A DNA stretch of 64,000 bases from NCBI RefSeq assembly GCF_013408555.1, contig NZ_JACBZN010000001.1, positions 2,666,001-2,730,000 on the forward strand, given 5' to 3'. The notes beneath the pieces were generated by a model. The model saw only the letters and a program-made list of their open reading frames with translations. It did not search any database and was not told the origin of the DNA. The stretch comes from Aeromicrobium tamlense. GTDB taxonomy: Bacteria > Actinomycetota > Actinomycetes > Propionibacteriales > Nocardioidaceae. Positions 18,996 to 27,040 of this stretch are shown piece after piece. The position numbers and the translations under genes were made by a program. Each line of letters starts with the position of its first letter. The stretch's first letter is position 1.

Positions 18996-19853
18996 TCAGC
19001 CCGCCCGGCGGCGGTACCAGACCACTCCCCCCGCGGCGGCCAGCACGACCACCACGGCGGCCGCGGTCGCGAGCGCGGCGCCCGAGGTCGCATCCGACCC
19101 CTCGGCCGCGGTCGGCTGCACGGCGGGCGCGCCAGCAACGTCGTCGTCCGTCCCGGCCGAGGCCGCGGGAGCCGACGCACTCGGGGTGGCGGTCGAGGCG
19201 CTCGCGGACGGCGTCGCCGTCGAGGGGGACGGGGTCGCCCCCGCCGACGCGCTCGCCGTGGCCGAGGGAGCCGAGGAGGCCGGGCTCGCGGCCCGCGTCG
19301 AAGGCGTCGACCGCTTCGGAGTCGACGCCTTCGACCCCTGCTCCTTCGAACCGGGCTTCGGGCTGGCGGAGGTGGGACGCGAGGGCGGAGGCGTGGGGGC
19401 GGGGGCCGCCACCGGGGGCTTGACCGAGGGCCACGTCCGCGACGAGGAGTCCTGGAACACGAACGCGACCGACCCGCCCTGCGGCACCTTCAAGGAGGTC
19501 ACGCCGAGACTGGAGTAGGTCCACGTTCCCTTCTTCCCGTCCGACCAGAACAGGCCCCAGTAGGCGTCGGCTGGGGACGCCTCGACGCAAGGGTCCGACG
19601 CCGGCGCGCCGTCGACCCGGCACACGAAACCGGGGGCGCGCGACGCGAAGCTCAGCTGGTGCCCCGCGTCGGCGAAGTTGCTCGCCGCGACTCCGCCGCC
19701 GGTGGCGTCGCAGCCGACGCTCGACCCGACGACGACCGTCACGCCCTTCCCGCCGGTGCACGCGGCGGCGTGCGCGGGGGCGCTGAGCGCCGCCGGCCCG
19801 GCGGCGACCCCGAGGAGGGTCGCCGCCAGGAGGCGATGGACGAGACGGGTCAC
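18996..19853 (-). CDS. Cell-surface DUF4430 (transcobalamin beta-like) protein with long Ser/Thr/Pro linker
   Basis: A 285-residue exported protein. Signal peptide to about residue 30; DUF4430 core with VCRVDGAPASDPC and AYWGLFWSDGKKGTWTYSSL plus VPQGGSVAFVF; then a linker of about 100 residues of Pro, Ser, Thr and Ala; then a membrane segment and YRRRAG tail. The build suggests a domain held away from the membrane, possibly glycosylated. GTG at 19853 overlaps the stop of the preceding alpha/alpha protein (GTGA), so both are translated in fixed proportion. Together they look like the two halves of transcobalamin made as separate proteins; this is inference. Confidence 0.82.
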   Translation of the reverse strand: MTRLVHRLLAATLLGVAAGPAALSAPAHAAACTGGKGVTVVVGSSVGCDATGGGVAASNFADAGHQLSFASRAPGFVCRVDGAPASDPCVEASPADAYWGLFWSDGKKGTWTYSSLGVTSLKVPQGGSVAFVFQDSSSRTWPSVKPPVAAPAPTPPPSRPTSASPKPGSKEQGSKASTPKRSTPSTRAASPASSAPSATASASAGATPSPSTATPSASASTATPSASAPAASAGTDDDVAGAPAVQPTAAEGSDATSGAALATAAAVVVVLAAAGGVVWYRRRAG

Positions 19854-21376
19854 TTCACGACCCGGAAGACCCGCACGCCGTTGCGCTCGGCATAGGCGCC
19901 GCGGACGATGACCTTCGTCCGGCCGACCTTCTTGCCGACCTTGAGGCGATACGTGTAGCTGCCGGCCTTCGACGCGACGCCGCGCTTGACGAGCTTGCCG
20001 CGGTAGTAGACGCGCACCGGCTCGCCGGCGACGAGGCCGCGGACGACGACCTTCTGCACCTTGGCACGGCGCACCGTCGACTTCGACGAGACGCGCAGCT
20101 TCTTGGCGGCCAGCACCTGCACCGAGGAGGTCGCGACGGCGCGGCCGGTGGCGTCGCCGACGACGACCGCACGCTTCGCGGTGCCCTTCGGCGCGCGCAC
20201 CGTGAACGTGGCGCGACCCGCGGCCGGGACGACGGCGCGGGCGGAGGTGCCACCCGAGACGCGAGCCGTGCTGCTCCAGCCGGCGGCCAGACCGCTGGCG
20301 GTGACCTTCAGGGTGCTGCCCGAGCGCACGTACTTGGGCACCGACACCGCGGCCTTCGGCGCGGAGAGCAGCGCGAGCGCCGGGGCGGCCTGCGCCGAGG
20401 CGCGGATCCACTGGTCGATCGCGAACTCGTCGATGCCGTCCTCACGGCCGGCGGTCAGCGCGGCGCCGTCGTAGGCGACCGCACCGAGCTCGGACGCGAG
20501 CTTGCCGCCCGTGGCCTCGGTGACCTGGTGGCGCGCGACGTACGCCGCGGCCTTCGCGGCCTCGGTCGTGCGGCCCGCACGGGCGAGCGCCGACGCGGCG
20601 AGGCCCGTGGAGTTCGTGTTGGCCACGCCGTTGCCGACGAACGAGCCGTCGGCGGCCTGCGCCGCGACGATCGCGGCGACGGTGCGGTCGACGACTGCCG
20701 CGTCGACGGTGATGCCCGCGGCGCGCGCCTCGAGGAGCGTGTGCAGCGCGGCGGTCGTGGTGTCGATCTCCGGCACCTCGGGGCACGGCGCGGTGAGCAC
20801 CTGGCGGAAGGTGCCGTTCTCGCACTGCTGCGCGGCCACGTAGCCGACCGACGCGGCGGCCTCGTCGCTGTCGCCCGCGATCAGGCCGCGGGTCGCGAAG
20901 GTCTGGCCGAACAGCCCGTAGGTGTCGGCGGACTCGCCGGTCTCGTCGTTCGTGGCGGCCTCGATGTCGGCCACCAGGTCACGGCCGCCGACCGAGGTCA
21001 CGTCGCCGCCCGCGGCGTCGACCGCGAGGGCGAGCTTGCCGGCCGAGCCGGGGTAGAACGTCGTGACGCCCTCCCACGTGGACTCGACGTACTCGTCCAC
21101 GCGCGACGTCACCGCGGTCAGGATCTGCTGCTGGGCCGCCGGCTGGACGTCGAGGGCACGCAGCGCGGCCAGCACGTCGAGCGTCAGCCCGAAGTCGTCG
21201 TAGTCCCACTGGTCGTTGTGGACGACGCCGCCGGTCAGCTGGGCGGCGAGCCACGTGCCGGCCGCGGAGGTGGAGGGCGTGGGGGCCGCCGAGGCGGTGG
21301 GGGCGACGGCGGTGGACAGCGCGACCGCGCCGCCTGCGAGCACCGCGAGGGCGCGTCGACGCAGGGGTGTTCTCAT
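19850..21376 (-). CDS. Secreted alpha/alpha-toroid (squalene-cyclase/prenyltransferase-like) protein, transcobalamin alpha-like
   Basis: A 508-residue exported protein with signal peptide to about residue 30. Residues about 35-330 hold helical repeats of the terpenoid-cyclase/prenyltransferase toroid type: DDFGLTLDVLAALRAL, ESADTYGLFGQTFATRGLI, TTTAALHTLLEARA, DGSFVGNGVANTNSTGLAASALA and ASELGAVAYDGAALTAG. The rest is two Ig-like strands-rich segments. It has no cyclase DxDD motif. The same fold forms the cobalamin-binding alpha domain of transcobalamin. ATG at 21376 with AAGGA upstream, directly under cobalamin riboswitch A. Cobalamin binding is predicted, not shown. Confidence 0.85.
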   Translation of the reverse strand: MRTPLRRRALAVLAGGAVALSTAVAPTASAAPTPSTSAAGTWLAAQLTGGVVHNDQWDYDDFGLTLDVLAALRALDVQPAAQQQILTAVTSRVDEYVESTWEGVTTFYPGSAGKLALAVDAAGGDVTSVGGRDLVADIEAATNDETGESADTYGLFGQTFATRGLIAGDSDEAAASVGYVAAQQCENGTFRQVLTAPCPEVPEIDTTTAALHTLLEARAAGITVDAAVVDRTVAAIVAAQAADGSFVGNGVANTNSTGLAASALARAGRTTEAAKAAAYVARHQVTEATGGKLASELGAVAYDGAALTAGREDGIDEFAIDQWIRASAQAAPALALLSAPKAAVSVPKYVRSGSTLKVTASGLAAGWSSTARVSGGTSARAVVPAAGRATFTVRAPKGTAKRAVVVGDATGRAVATSSVQVLAAKKLRVSSKSTVRRAKVQKVVVRGLVAGEPVRVYYRGKLVKRGVASKAGSYTYRLKVGKKVGRTKVIVRGAYAERNGVRVFRVVK

Positions 21377-21383
21377 CAGGGGT

Positions 21384-21409
21384 CCTTCCCGCTGCATCGG
21401 ACGGGAAGG
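21384..21409 (-). promoter_or_regulatory. Expression-platform hairpin that hides the ribosome binding site
   Basis: CCTTCCCG and CGGGAAGG form a perfect 8-bp stem with a 10-nt loop. On the mRNA the 3' arm contains the AAGGA ribosome site 6-7 nt before the ATG at 21376, so pairing would block initiation. Confidence 0.75.
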
Positions 21410-21580
21410 GGCCTGATCGTCGTGCGACCTCGGCTCCGTCCGCTGCGTTCCTCGACAGCGTGTGGTCGGTTCCGACAGGCAGGTGCTCCGGCTCGCCGAC
21501 CCGTCTCGGGCGGTCTCACGGTTGCGGGTCAGCGCCGGATTCGCACCGGCTTCCCCTGGCACTGCGGAAGGTGTGTGGTT
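21410..21580 (-). promoter_or_regulatory. Cobalamin riboswitch A (leader of the alpha/alpha-toroid and DUF4430 genes)
   Basis: On the minus strand 21559-21515 reads GGGGAAGCCGGTGCGAATCC, then GCGCTGACCCGCAACCGTGA, the canonical B12 box. It is followed by GAGCCGGAGCACCTGCC, matching the conserved GAG..GGA.ACCTGCC block of the aptamer, and then by the hairpin at 21384-21409. Predicted effect: cobalamin bound, genes off. Outer limits are approximate. Confidence 0.96.
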
Positions 21581-21634
21581 GTGGGGAGCAGGCTAACAGG
21601 CTCCGGCCCTCCCCTTTTCCGCGTCCCGCGGACC

Positions 21635-21703
21635 AGATGTGCAGCGGTGTCCACCGTTTTCCGGCCGATCCGCCGCCGAAATGGTGAAGACCGCTACAGA
21701 TCT
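21635..21703. repeat. Long imperfect palindrome R2, upstream of riboswitch A
   Basis: Left arm AGATGTGCAGCGGTGTCCAC and right arm GTGAAGACCGCTACAGATCT pair over about 30 nt with a few mismatches; centre near 21669. Clearly related to the element at 57147-57215. It lies just behind the stop of the GH114 gene. Confidence 0.75.
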
Positions 21704-21721
21704 CGCGCGGCGGAGCCGTGG

Positions 21722-22495
21722 TCAGCAGGTGCGGTAGCGGTGGCCGGGGGCGCCGCGGGGGACGACGTCGCGGTCGCGCAGGAGTACCGAGATCCGCGAG
21801 CCGCGGGCCTTGCAGGCGCGCAGGAACGCACGCCGGCCGTTGTCGGTGTACTCGACCTCGATCACGCGGCGGCCGTACAGGCGCGTGTAGCGGCCACACT
21901 CGCGGTAGACCTCGCACTCCTCGGCGATCGCGAAGTCGAAGCCGAGCCGCCGGCCGTTCAGCTGGGGCGTGTTCTTCTGCGCGATCGCGAGCCCCTCGGC
22001 GTGCGCCGCGAGGACCAGCCGCTTGGCGAACGCCTTCGCCTGCGAGCCTTTCAGCAGCCCCTTCGAGCGGGTCCACGAGTCGAGGTTGTCGGGCTCGACC
22101 GCGCGAAAGCCCCGGTCGGCGCAGTCGGCGAACCAGCGCCGCGCCACCCCCGCCGCGACCGTGCGCTTGCGCGCCGAGCGCAGGTCCAGCAGCACCTCGT
22201 CGGGCCAGCCCGGGTCGCGCACGACGCGGCCCTTCCGGTCGCGCAGCAGCAGTCCCGGGTGGTGCTTCTTCCACCACCGCAGCGAGCCCGGCTGGGTCTG
22301 GAACGCGTTGACGTAGCAGACCGAGTAGACGCCGGGGGCGGGCTGCTCGGTGCGGTCGCGCACCACGATCTCGACCTTGGCGGCCGGACGGTAGGCGCCG
22401 CCGAGCTGGTAGTCGGCCACGCCGCCCGCCGGCGGGGGCGTGACGGGCGTGATCGCGGCGACCAGCGCCAGCAGCACCGAGGACAGGAACCCCAT
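21722..22495 (-). CDS. Endo-alpha-1,4-polygalactosaminidase-like glycoside hydrolase (GH114)
   Basis: A 257-residue exported protein of the GH114/TM1410-like TIM-barrel family. After a short hydrophobic N-terminus (about residues 4-25), family blocks are WDYQLGG-like ADYQLGGAY, VCYVNAFQTQPG, DEVLLDLRS, FRAVEPDNLDSW with the acidic residues expected at the active site, and FAIAEECEVYREC. Expected to cut galactosamine-containing exopolysaccharide. ATG at 22495 faces the acyl-CoA dehydrogenase gene across a 61-nt divergent gap. Substrate is known only for a few members of the family. Confidence 0.85.
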   Translation of the reverse strand: MGFLSSVLLALVAAITPVTPPPAGGVADYQLGGAYRPAAKVEIVVRDRTEQPAPGVYSVCYVNAFQTQPGSLRWWKKHHPGLLLRDRKGRVVRDPGWPDEVLLDLRSARKRTVAAGVARRWFADCADRGFRAVEPDNLDSWTRSKGLLKGSQAKAFAKRLVLAAHAEGLAIAQKNTPQLNGRRLGFDFAIAEECEVYRECGRYTRLYGRRVIEVEYTDNGRRAFLRACKARGSRISVLLRDRDVVPRGAPGHRYRTC

Positions 22496-22544
22496 GCCCT
22501 CAGGAGTACCAGTCCTTCACCGTGTCGTCGTGGGCGGGCGCCAC

Positions 22545-22550
22545 TAGCCT
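22545..22550 (+). promoter_or_regulatory. Leaderless-type -10 (TAGCCT) of the acyl-CoA dehydrogenase gene
   Basis: TAGCCT, 6-nt spacer, ATG at 22557. An in-frame GTG at 22551 sits within the spacer and is not favoured. Confidence 0.5.
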
Positions 22551-22556
22551 GTGCGC

Positions 22557-24449
22557 ATGAGTCTCGGTGAGGAACTTCGACGGTCCATCGACGGCAAGTG
22601 GCGTCACGTGCGCGAGCAGAGCCGCATCGAGCTCGCGAGGCTCGACCTGGCCTACGACCACTCGCTCACCCTCGACGAGGCCCGCGAGCGCGTGCTCGAC
22701 CAGATGAAGCAGCTCGTGCCCACCGGGATCCCCGCCGCGGGCTTCCGCACGGAGAACGGCGGCACGGGGGATCCGGGCATGGCCGTCACGGGCATCGAGA
22801 TGCTCGCGCAGTTCGACCTCTCGCTCATGGTGAAGGCCGGCGTGCAGTGGGGCCTGTTCGGCGGCGCGATCGAGAACCTCGGCACCGAGCGCCACCACGA
22901 GAAGTACATCCCCGCGCTGATCAACCTCGACCTGCTCGGCTGCTTCGCGATGACCGAGACGGGTCACGGCAGCGACGTGCAGAGCCTCGAGACCACGGCG
23001 ACGTACGACCCCGCGACGCAGGAGTTCGTCGTGCACTCCCCCACGCCGTCGGCGCGCAAGGACTACATCGGCGGGGCCGCGAAGCACGCGCGCGTGGCCG
23101 CCGTCTTCGCCCGACTCGTCACGCTCGGCGAGGACCACGGCGTGCACTGCTTCGTCGTGCCGATCCGCGACGAGGCCGGCGACGACCTGCCCGGCGTCAC
23201 CACCAGCGACTGCGGCCACAAGGGCGGCCTGGGCGGCGTCGACAACGGCCGCATCATGTTCGACCAGGTGCGGATCCCGCGCGAGAACCTGCTCAACCGC
23301 TACGGCAACGTGGACGAGGGCGGCACCTACTCCTCCCCGATCGACAGCCTCAACGCGCGCTTCTTCACGATGATCGGCACGCTCATCCGCGGCCGTGTCA
23401 GCGTGGGCGGCTCGGCCCGCGCCGCGGCGGAGGTCGCGCTGAGCATCGCCACCCGGTACGCGCTCCAGCGCCGTCAGTTCGAGGGCGTGCCGGGCGAGGA
23501 GACGGTGCTGCTCGACTACCGGATGCACCAGAGGCGCCTGCTGCCGCTGCTCGCCGAGGCCTACGCCTTCCGGTTCGCCCACAACCAGCTCGTCGCGCGC
23601 ATGCACCGCCTCCAGACCGAGGCCGATCCCGACGCGCACGCCCAGCGCGAGCTCGAGGGTCGCGCCGCCGGCCTGAAGGCCGCGCTCACCTCGTTCGCCA
23701 CCCGCGCGATCCAGGAGTGCCGCGAGGCCTGCGGAGGCGCGGGCTACCTGTCGGAGAACCGCCTCACCACCCTCAAGGCCGACAGCGACGTGTTCACCAC
23801 GTTCGAGGGCGACAACGTCGTGCTGCTCCAGCTGGTGGCCAAGGAGCTGCTGACCTCGTACGCCAAGGAGGTCACCGGACTCGACCCCGTCGGCATGGTG
23901 AGGTTCGCCGCCGGCACCGTCGCCGAGACGGTCAAGGAGCGCACCGCCGCGGCCCAGCTGATCCAGCGCCTCATCGACGCGCGCTCGCGCGACGACGACC
24001 ACAACCTGCTCGACCGCGGCACCCAGCTCGACCTGTTCGAGGACCGCGAGCAGCACGTCATCGAGACCGCCGCGCGACGCCTGCGCCGCGCCGGCGACGA
24101 CAAGGGCGCCGCCTTCGAGACGTTCAACGCCGCGCAGGACCACGTGGTCAAGATCGGCCAGGTCCACATCGACCGCGTCGTGCTCGAGGCGTTCACCGCC
24201 GGCATCGCGCGGTGCGAGGACGAGGAGGCCGCCGACGTGCTGCGCGACCTGTGCTCCCTCTACGCCCTCACCGTGATCGAGCGGGACAAGGCGTGGTTCA
24301 TGGAGCACAACCGCATCAGCGACACCCGCGCGAAGGCCGTCACCACCGAGATCAACGCCCTGCTGGAGAAGCTGCGGCCGCACGCGCTCGCGCTGGTCGA
24401 GGGACTCGGCGTGCCCGAGGAGACCCTCGGCGCCGCCATGCTCGACTGA
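22557..24449 (+). CDS. Acyl-CoA dehydrogenase/oxidase family protein
   Basis: A 630-residue FAD enzyme that oxidises acyl-CoA to enoyl-CoA. The middle domain has CFAMTETGHGSDVQSLETTA, the FAD-contact signature of ACADs and peroxisomal-type oxidases; RRQFEGVPGEE, CGGAGYLSENRL and TFEGDN follow, and the glutamate of the last block is the expected catalytic base of the oxidase-like subgroup. At 630 residues it is about 240 longer than simple ACADs and resembles acyl-CoA oxidases with an extra C-terminal helical domain. Leaderless start at 22557. It stands alone, so the chain-length class is unknown. Confidence 0.92.
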   Translation: MSLGEELRRSIDGKWRHVREQSRIELARLDLAYDHSLTLDEARERVLDQMKQLVPTGIPAAGFRTENGGTGDPGMAVTGIEMLAQFDLSLMVKAGVQWGLFGGAIENLGTERHHEKYIPALINLDLLGCFAMTETGHGSDVQSLETTATYDPATQEFVVHSPTPSARKDYIGGAAKHARVAAVFARLVTLGEDHGVHCFVVPIRDEAGDDLPGVTTSDCGHKGGLGGVDNGRIMFDQVRIPRENLLNRYGNVDEGGTYSSPIDSLNARFFTMIGTLIRGRVSVGGSARAAAEVALSIATRYALQRRQFEGVPGEETVLLDYRMHQRRLLPLLAEAYAFRFAHNQLVARMHRLQTEADPDAHAQRELEGRAAGLKAALTSFATRAIQECREACGGAGYLSENRLTTLKADSDVFTTFEGDNVVLLQLVAKELLTSYAKEVTGLDPVGMVRFAAGTVAETVKERTAAAQLIQRLIDARSRDDDHNLLDRGTQLDLFEDREQHVIETAARRLRRAGDDKGAAFETFNAAQDHVVKIGQVHIDRVVLEAFTAGIARCEDEEAADVLRDLCSLYALTVIERDKAWFMEHNRISDTRAKAVTTEINALLEKLRPHALALVEGLGVPEETLGAAMLD

Positions 24450-24473
24450 TGTGACCAGTGGGACTGATGTGAC
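24444..24473 (+). repeat. Short direct repeat GACTGATGTGAC at the end of the acyl-CoA dehydrogenase gene
   Basis: Two exact 12-nt copies with an 18-nt period (24444-24455 and 24462-24473); the first holds the TGA stop and the second a further TGA in another frame. Probably a slippage duplication. Confidence 0.6.
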
Positions 24474-24591
24474 TTCTTCGCCCGTGCGCGGATGAACACT
24501 CGGCATCGACTTGCCGGTTGAGCAGGACCATCCGGCGGGGCCGTGGCAGACTGAGCCTGCCAATTCACACATTTTCGTCTCGGGGAGAAAA

Positions 24592-25353
24592 ATGAACCGA
24601 ACCTTCACGAAGGTCGCGCTGGCCGCTGCGACCGCCATGACGCTGTCGCTGGCAGCGCCGATCTCGGCCCACGCCGACGAGTCGGCCACCGCCAAGCGCG
24701 GCAGCGTCTCCACCGCCGTCGACGCCCCCCGCGCGGCCTCCGCCGCCACCGGCTCCGTGCGCTTCACGACCTCGGCGGTCCTGACCAGCAGCAAGCAGAC
24801 CTACGCCAAGACCCGCGCCGGTGTCGCGGTCCCCGGCTCCGTCAGCTGGTCCGTCCGCGCCGACATCTACGTCAACGGCGTCGTCCGCGTGCGCGACGAG
24901 CTCGTCGGCACGAACAGCTCGCCGAACCTGAGCGCCTGGTGGCCCCGCGCCTCCGGCTACGGCAAGGCCCAGATGCGCAACGTCCGCGTCACGTCGTACG
25001 ACGCGAACTACAACTCCACGGTCACGCGCCTGCCCGACAGCAACGTCATCGCGATCCGTCGCAGCACGGGCTACCTGCCCTCCGCGACCATCGTGAAGCG
25101 CGGCTCGAAGCTGACGATGAAGGCCAAGAACTGGCGCGTCTACCAGCCCAACGGCAGCACGGTCCGCGTTCCCAAGATCACGGTCAAGCGCTACTACAAG
25201 GGCAAGTGGCGCAACGTGAAGCACATCAAGCTGAACCGCAACGGCCACGGCAAGGTCAGCTGGAAGTCGAAGAAGAAGTACAAGTACCGCGTCTACCTGA
25301 AGACGACCTCCACGGTCCAGGGCACGTTCCTGTACTGGCCCCGCAAGATCTGA
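24592..25353 (+). CDS. Secreted basic protein of unknown function
   Basis: A 253-residue exported protein. Signal peptide with ALAAATAMTLSLAAPISAHA cut near residue 28; no membrane anchor. The mature part is predicted to be beta-rich, and the C-terminal 80 residues are strongly basic (VKRYYKGKWRNVKHIKLNRN, KSKKKYKY), similar to the wall-associated Ig-like tails seen on other exported proteins of this window. ATG at 24592 has GGGGAG 4 nt before it and an AT-rich stretch upstream. No family was recognised. It is a single gene ending at a strong bidirectional terminator. Confidence 0.8.
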   Translation: MNRTFTKVALAAATAMTLSLAAPISAHADESATAKRGSVSTAVDAPRAASAATGSVRFTTSAVLTSSKQTYAKTRAGVAVPGSVSWSVRADIYVNGVVRVRDELVGTNSSPNLSAWWPRASGYGKAQMRNVRVTSYDANYNSTVTRLPDSNVIAIRRSTGYLPSATIVKRGSKLTMKAKNWRVYQPNGSTVRVPKITVKRYYKGKWRNVKHIKLNRNGHGKVSWKSKKKYKYRVYLKTTSTVQGTFLYWPRKI

Positions 25354-25372
25354 GGCAGTCGCCTCGCACCGG

Positions 25373-25402
25373 ACGCCGGTCCACCCTCGGGTGGGCCGGC
25401 GT
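25373..25402. terminator. Bidirectional stem-loop between the secreted protein and MarR genes
   Basis: ACGCCGGTCCACC (25373-25385), loop CTCG, GGTGGGCCGGCGT (25390-25402): 13 pairs including one G-T. It lies between converging genes; no long T-run. Confidence 0.75.
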
Positions 25403-25421
25403 TCGCCGTTCCCGGGGCCGG

Positions 25422-25910
25422 TCAGCTCCAGTCGTCGCGGCGCAGCGGCGTGAGCAGCTCGTGGATCGTGCGCTGGTCCTGCGCACTGACGCCGCCGACG
25501 CCGAAGTCGAGCGCGGTGAGCGCCTCGGTGGCCGCGTCGAGCACCTTGAGGCCCGCGGGGGTCAGCGAGGCCAACACGCGGCGCCGGTCGGCGGGGTCGA
25601 TGTTGCGGTCGACGAGGCCGTCCGCGACGAGCCGGTCGATGACGTTGGTGACCGAGGTCGGGTGCACCATGAGCCGTTCGCCGATCTTCGACAGCGGCAG
25701 TGAGCCCGAGGAGCTGAACGACAGCAGCCGCAGCACCTCGTAGCGCGCGAACGTGATGCCGAACGGCTTGAGGGCGCCGTCGAGCCGGGCCAGCACGATC
25801 TGGTGGACCCGCATGATCGAGGTCGCGAGGCGCATCGAGGTGGCGTCCCCGATGCGCTCCTCCCACAGCTCCCCGGCGCGCTCGAGCGGGTCGAAGTCCA
25901 GTCCTGGCAT
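25422..25910 (-). CDS. MarR family transcriptional regulator
   Basis: A 162-residue winged-helix regulator. The DNA-binding part reads ITFARYEVLRLLSF, LPLSKIGERLMVHPTSVTN and VIDRLVADGLVDRNIDPADR (recognition helix and wing DxRDRR-like), flanked by dimerisation helices. ATG at 25910 follows TACGGT by 6 nt, a leaderless arrangement. It diverges from the iron-siderophore transporter but the shared region carries a DtxR box, so it need not control that transporter. Target and ligand unknown. Confidence 0.92.
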   Translation of the reverse strand: MPGLDFDPLERAGELWEERIGDATSMRLATSIMRVHQIVLARLDGALKPFGITFARYEVLRLLSFSSSGSLPLSKIGERLMVHPTSVTNVIDRLVADGLVDRNIDPADRRRVLASLTPAGLKVLDAATEALTALDFGVGGVSAQDQRTIHELLTPLRRDDWS

Positions 25911-25916
25911 GGACCC

Positions 25917-25922
25917 ACCGTA
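25917..25922 (-). promoter_or_regulatory. Leaderless-type -10 (TACGGT) of the marR gene
   Basis: On the minus strand TACGGT, 6-nt spacer, ATG at 25910. Confidence 0.5.
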
Positions 25923-25984
25923 GCCACCCGGAGCACCCCGTGTTCGCAGGGCGGATGCCGGTGGCGTCCCAGGTGGGCGTACGG

Positions 25985-26003
25985 TTAGGCTTGGCTTACC
26001 TAC
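25985..26003 (+). promoter_or_regulatory. DtxR/IdeR iron box upstream of the siderophore ABC operon
   Basis: TTAGGCTTGGCTTACCTAC matches 15 of 19 positions of the DtxR/IdeR consensus (TTAGGTTAGGCTAACCTAA). It lies 20 nt before the TTG start of the binding-protein gene, so iron-bound DtxR/IdeR would repress the operon. Confidence 0.85.
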
Positions 26004-26023
26004 ACGTCACGAAAGGCACTCCC

Positions 26024-27040
26024 TTGCGTCTCGCACCCCTGCTCGCTGCTGCGGCACTCGCTCTGAGCCTCGCCGCCTGCGGCTCCTCCGACGACGATTC
26101 GAACGACGCCTCGGGTGCGTCGGGCGAGGGCTTCCCCGTCAGCGTCAAGCACACGTTCGGCACGACCGAGATCGAGTCCGAGCCGCAGCGCGTCGTCGCC
26201 GTCGCCTGGTCGAACCAGGACACCGCGCTCGCGCTGGGCGTCGTGCCGGTCGCGATGCCCAAGGTCACCTACGGCGACGACGACACCGACGGCCTGCACC
26301 CGTGGGTCAAGGACAAGATCGACGAGCTCGGCGGCGAGACGCCCGCCCTCTTCGACGAGACCGACGGCATCGACGCCGCCGCCGTCGCGAAGGCCGAGCC
26401 CGACCTCATCCTCGCGGTCCACTCGGGCCTGACGAAGGAGGAGTACGAGACCCTCAGCAAGATCGCGCCCACCGTCGCCTACCCCGACAAGGCGTGGGGC
26501 ACGCCGTGGCGTGACGCCATCGAGCTCACGGGCCAGGCCCTGGGCAAGACCGACGAGGCCGACCAGCTGATCGGCGACCTCGAGCAGCAGATCTCCGACG
26601 CCGTCGCGAAGCGCCCCGAGATCCAGGGCAAGAGCGCCGTCATGAGCTGGATCGACCCGAGCGACCTGAGCAAGATCGGCTACTACACGGCGTTCGACAC
26701 CCGAGCCACGTTCCTGAACGACCTCGGCCTCGAGACGCCCGAGTTCGTCGAGAAGGCCTCGGCCGACACCGACCAGTTCTTCCTCGAGATCAGCGCCGAG
26801 AAGGCCGACGAGCTCGCGGGCGCCGACATCTTCGTGGGCTACGGCGACGACGCCGCACTCAAGAAGGTCCAGGCCGACCCGCTGCTCGGCAAGGTCCCCG
26901 CCTTCGAGCGCGGCAGCGCCGCGCTGCTCGAGGACAACACGCCGCTCGCCGCGGCCGTGTCGCCCTCGGCCCTGTCGATCCCGTGGATGCTGGACGACTA
27001 CGTCACCCTGCTCGCCGACGCGGCTGCGAAGGTGAAGTGA
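26024..27040 (+). CDS. Iron-siderophore ABC transporter substrate-binding lipoprotein
   Basis: A 338-residue lipoprotein of the FecB/FhuD (type III helical-backbone) class: signal peptide with lipobox LAAC near residue 19, then VKHTFGTTEIESEPQRVVAVAWSN-like beginning, KAEPDLILAVHSGLT, and a C-terminal SPSALSIPWMLDDYV block. It captures ferric siderophore outside the membrane. TTG at 26024 is chosen because GAAAGG lies 7 nt upstream, no ATG or GTG is suitably placed, and the signal peptide begins there; an upstream GTG would read through the DtxR box. Overlaps the permease start by 4 nt. Confidence 0.93.
   Translation: MRLAPLLAAAALALSLAACGSSDDDSNDASGASGEGFPVSVKHTFGTTEIESEPQRVVAVAWSNQDTALALGVVPVAMPKVTYGDDDTDGLHPWVKDKIDELGGETPALFDETDGIDAAAVAKAEPDLILAVHSGLTKEEYETLSKIAPTVAYPDKAWGTPWRDAIELTGQALGKTDEADQLIGDLEQQISDAVAKRPEIQGKSAVMSWIDPSDLSKIGYYTAFDTRATFLNDLGLETPEFVEKASADTDQFFLEISAEKADELAGADIFVGYGDDAALKKVQADPLLGKVPAFERGSAALLEDNTPLAAAVSPSALSIPWMLDDYVTLLADAAAKVK

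Noticed and set aside
21377-21562. N-terminal extension of the toroid protein to 21562
   Set aside because: It translates riboswitch A; the signal peptide begins at 21376.
22500-24794. A minus-strand open frame of 764 codons
   Set aside because: Antisense to the acyl-CoA dehydrogenase gene, which has ACAD signatures.
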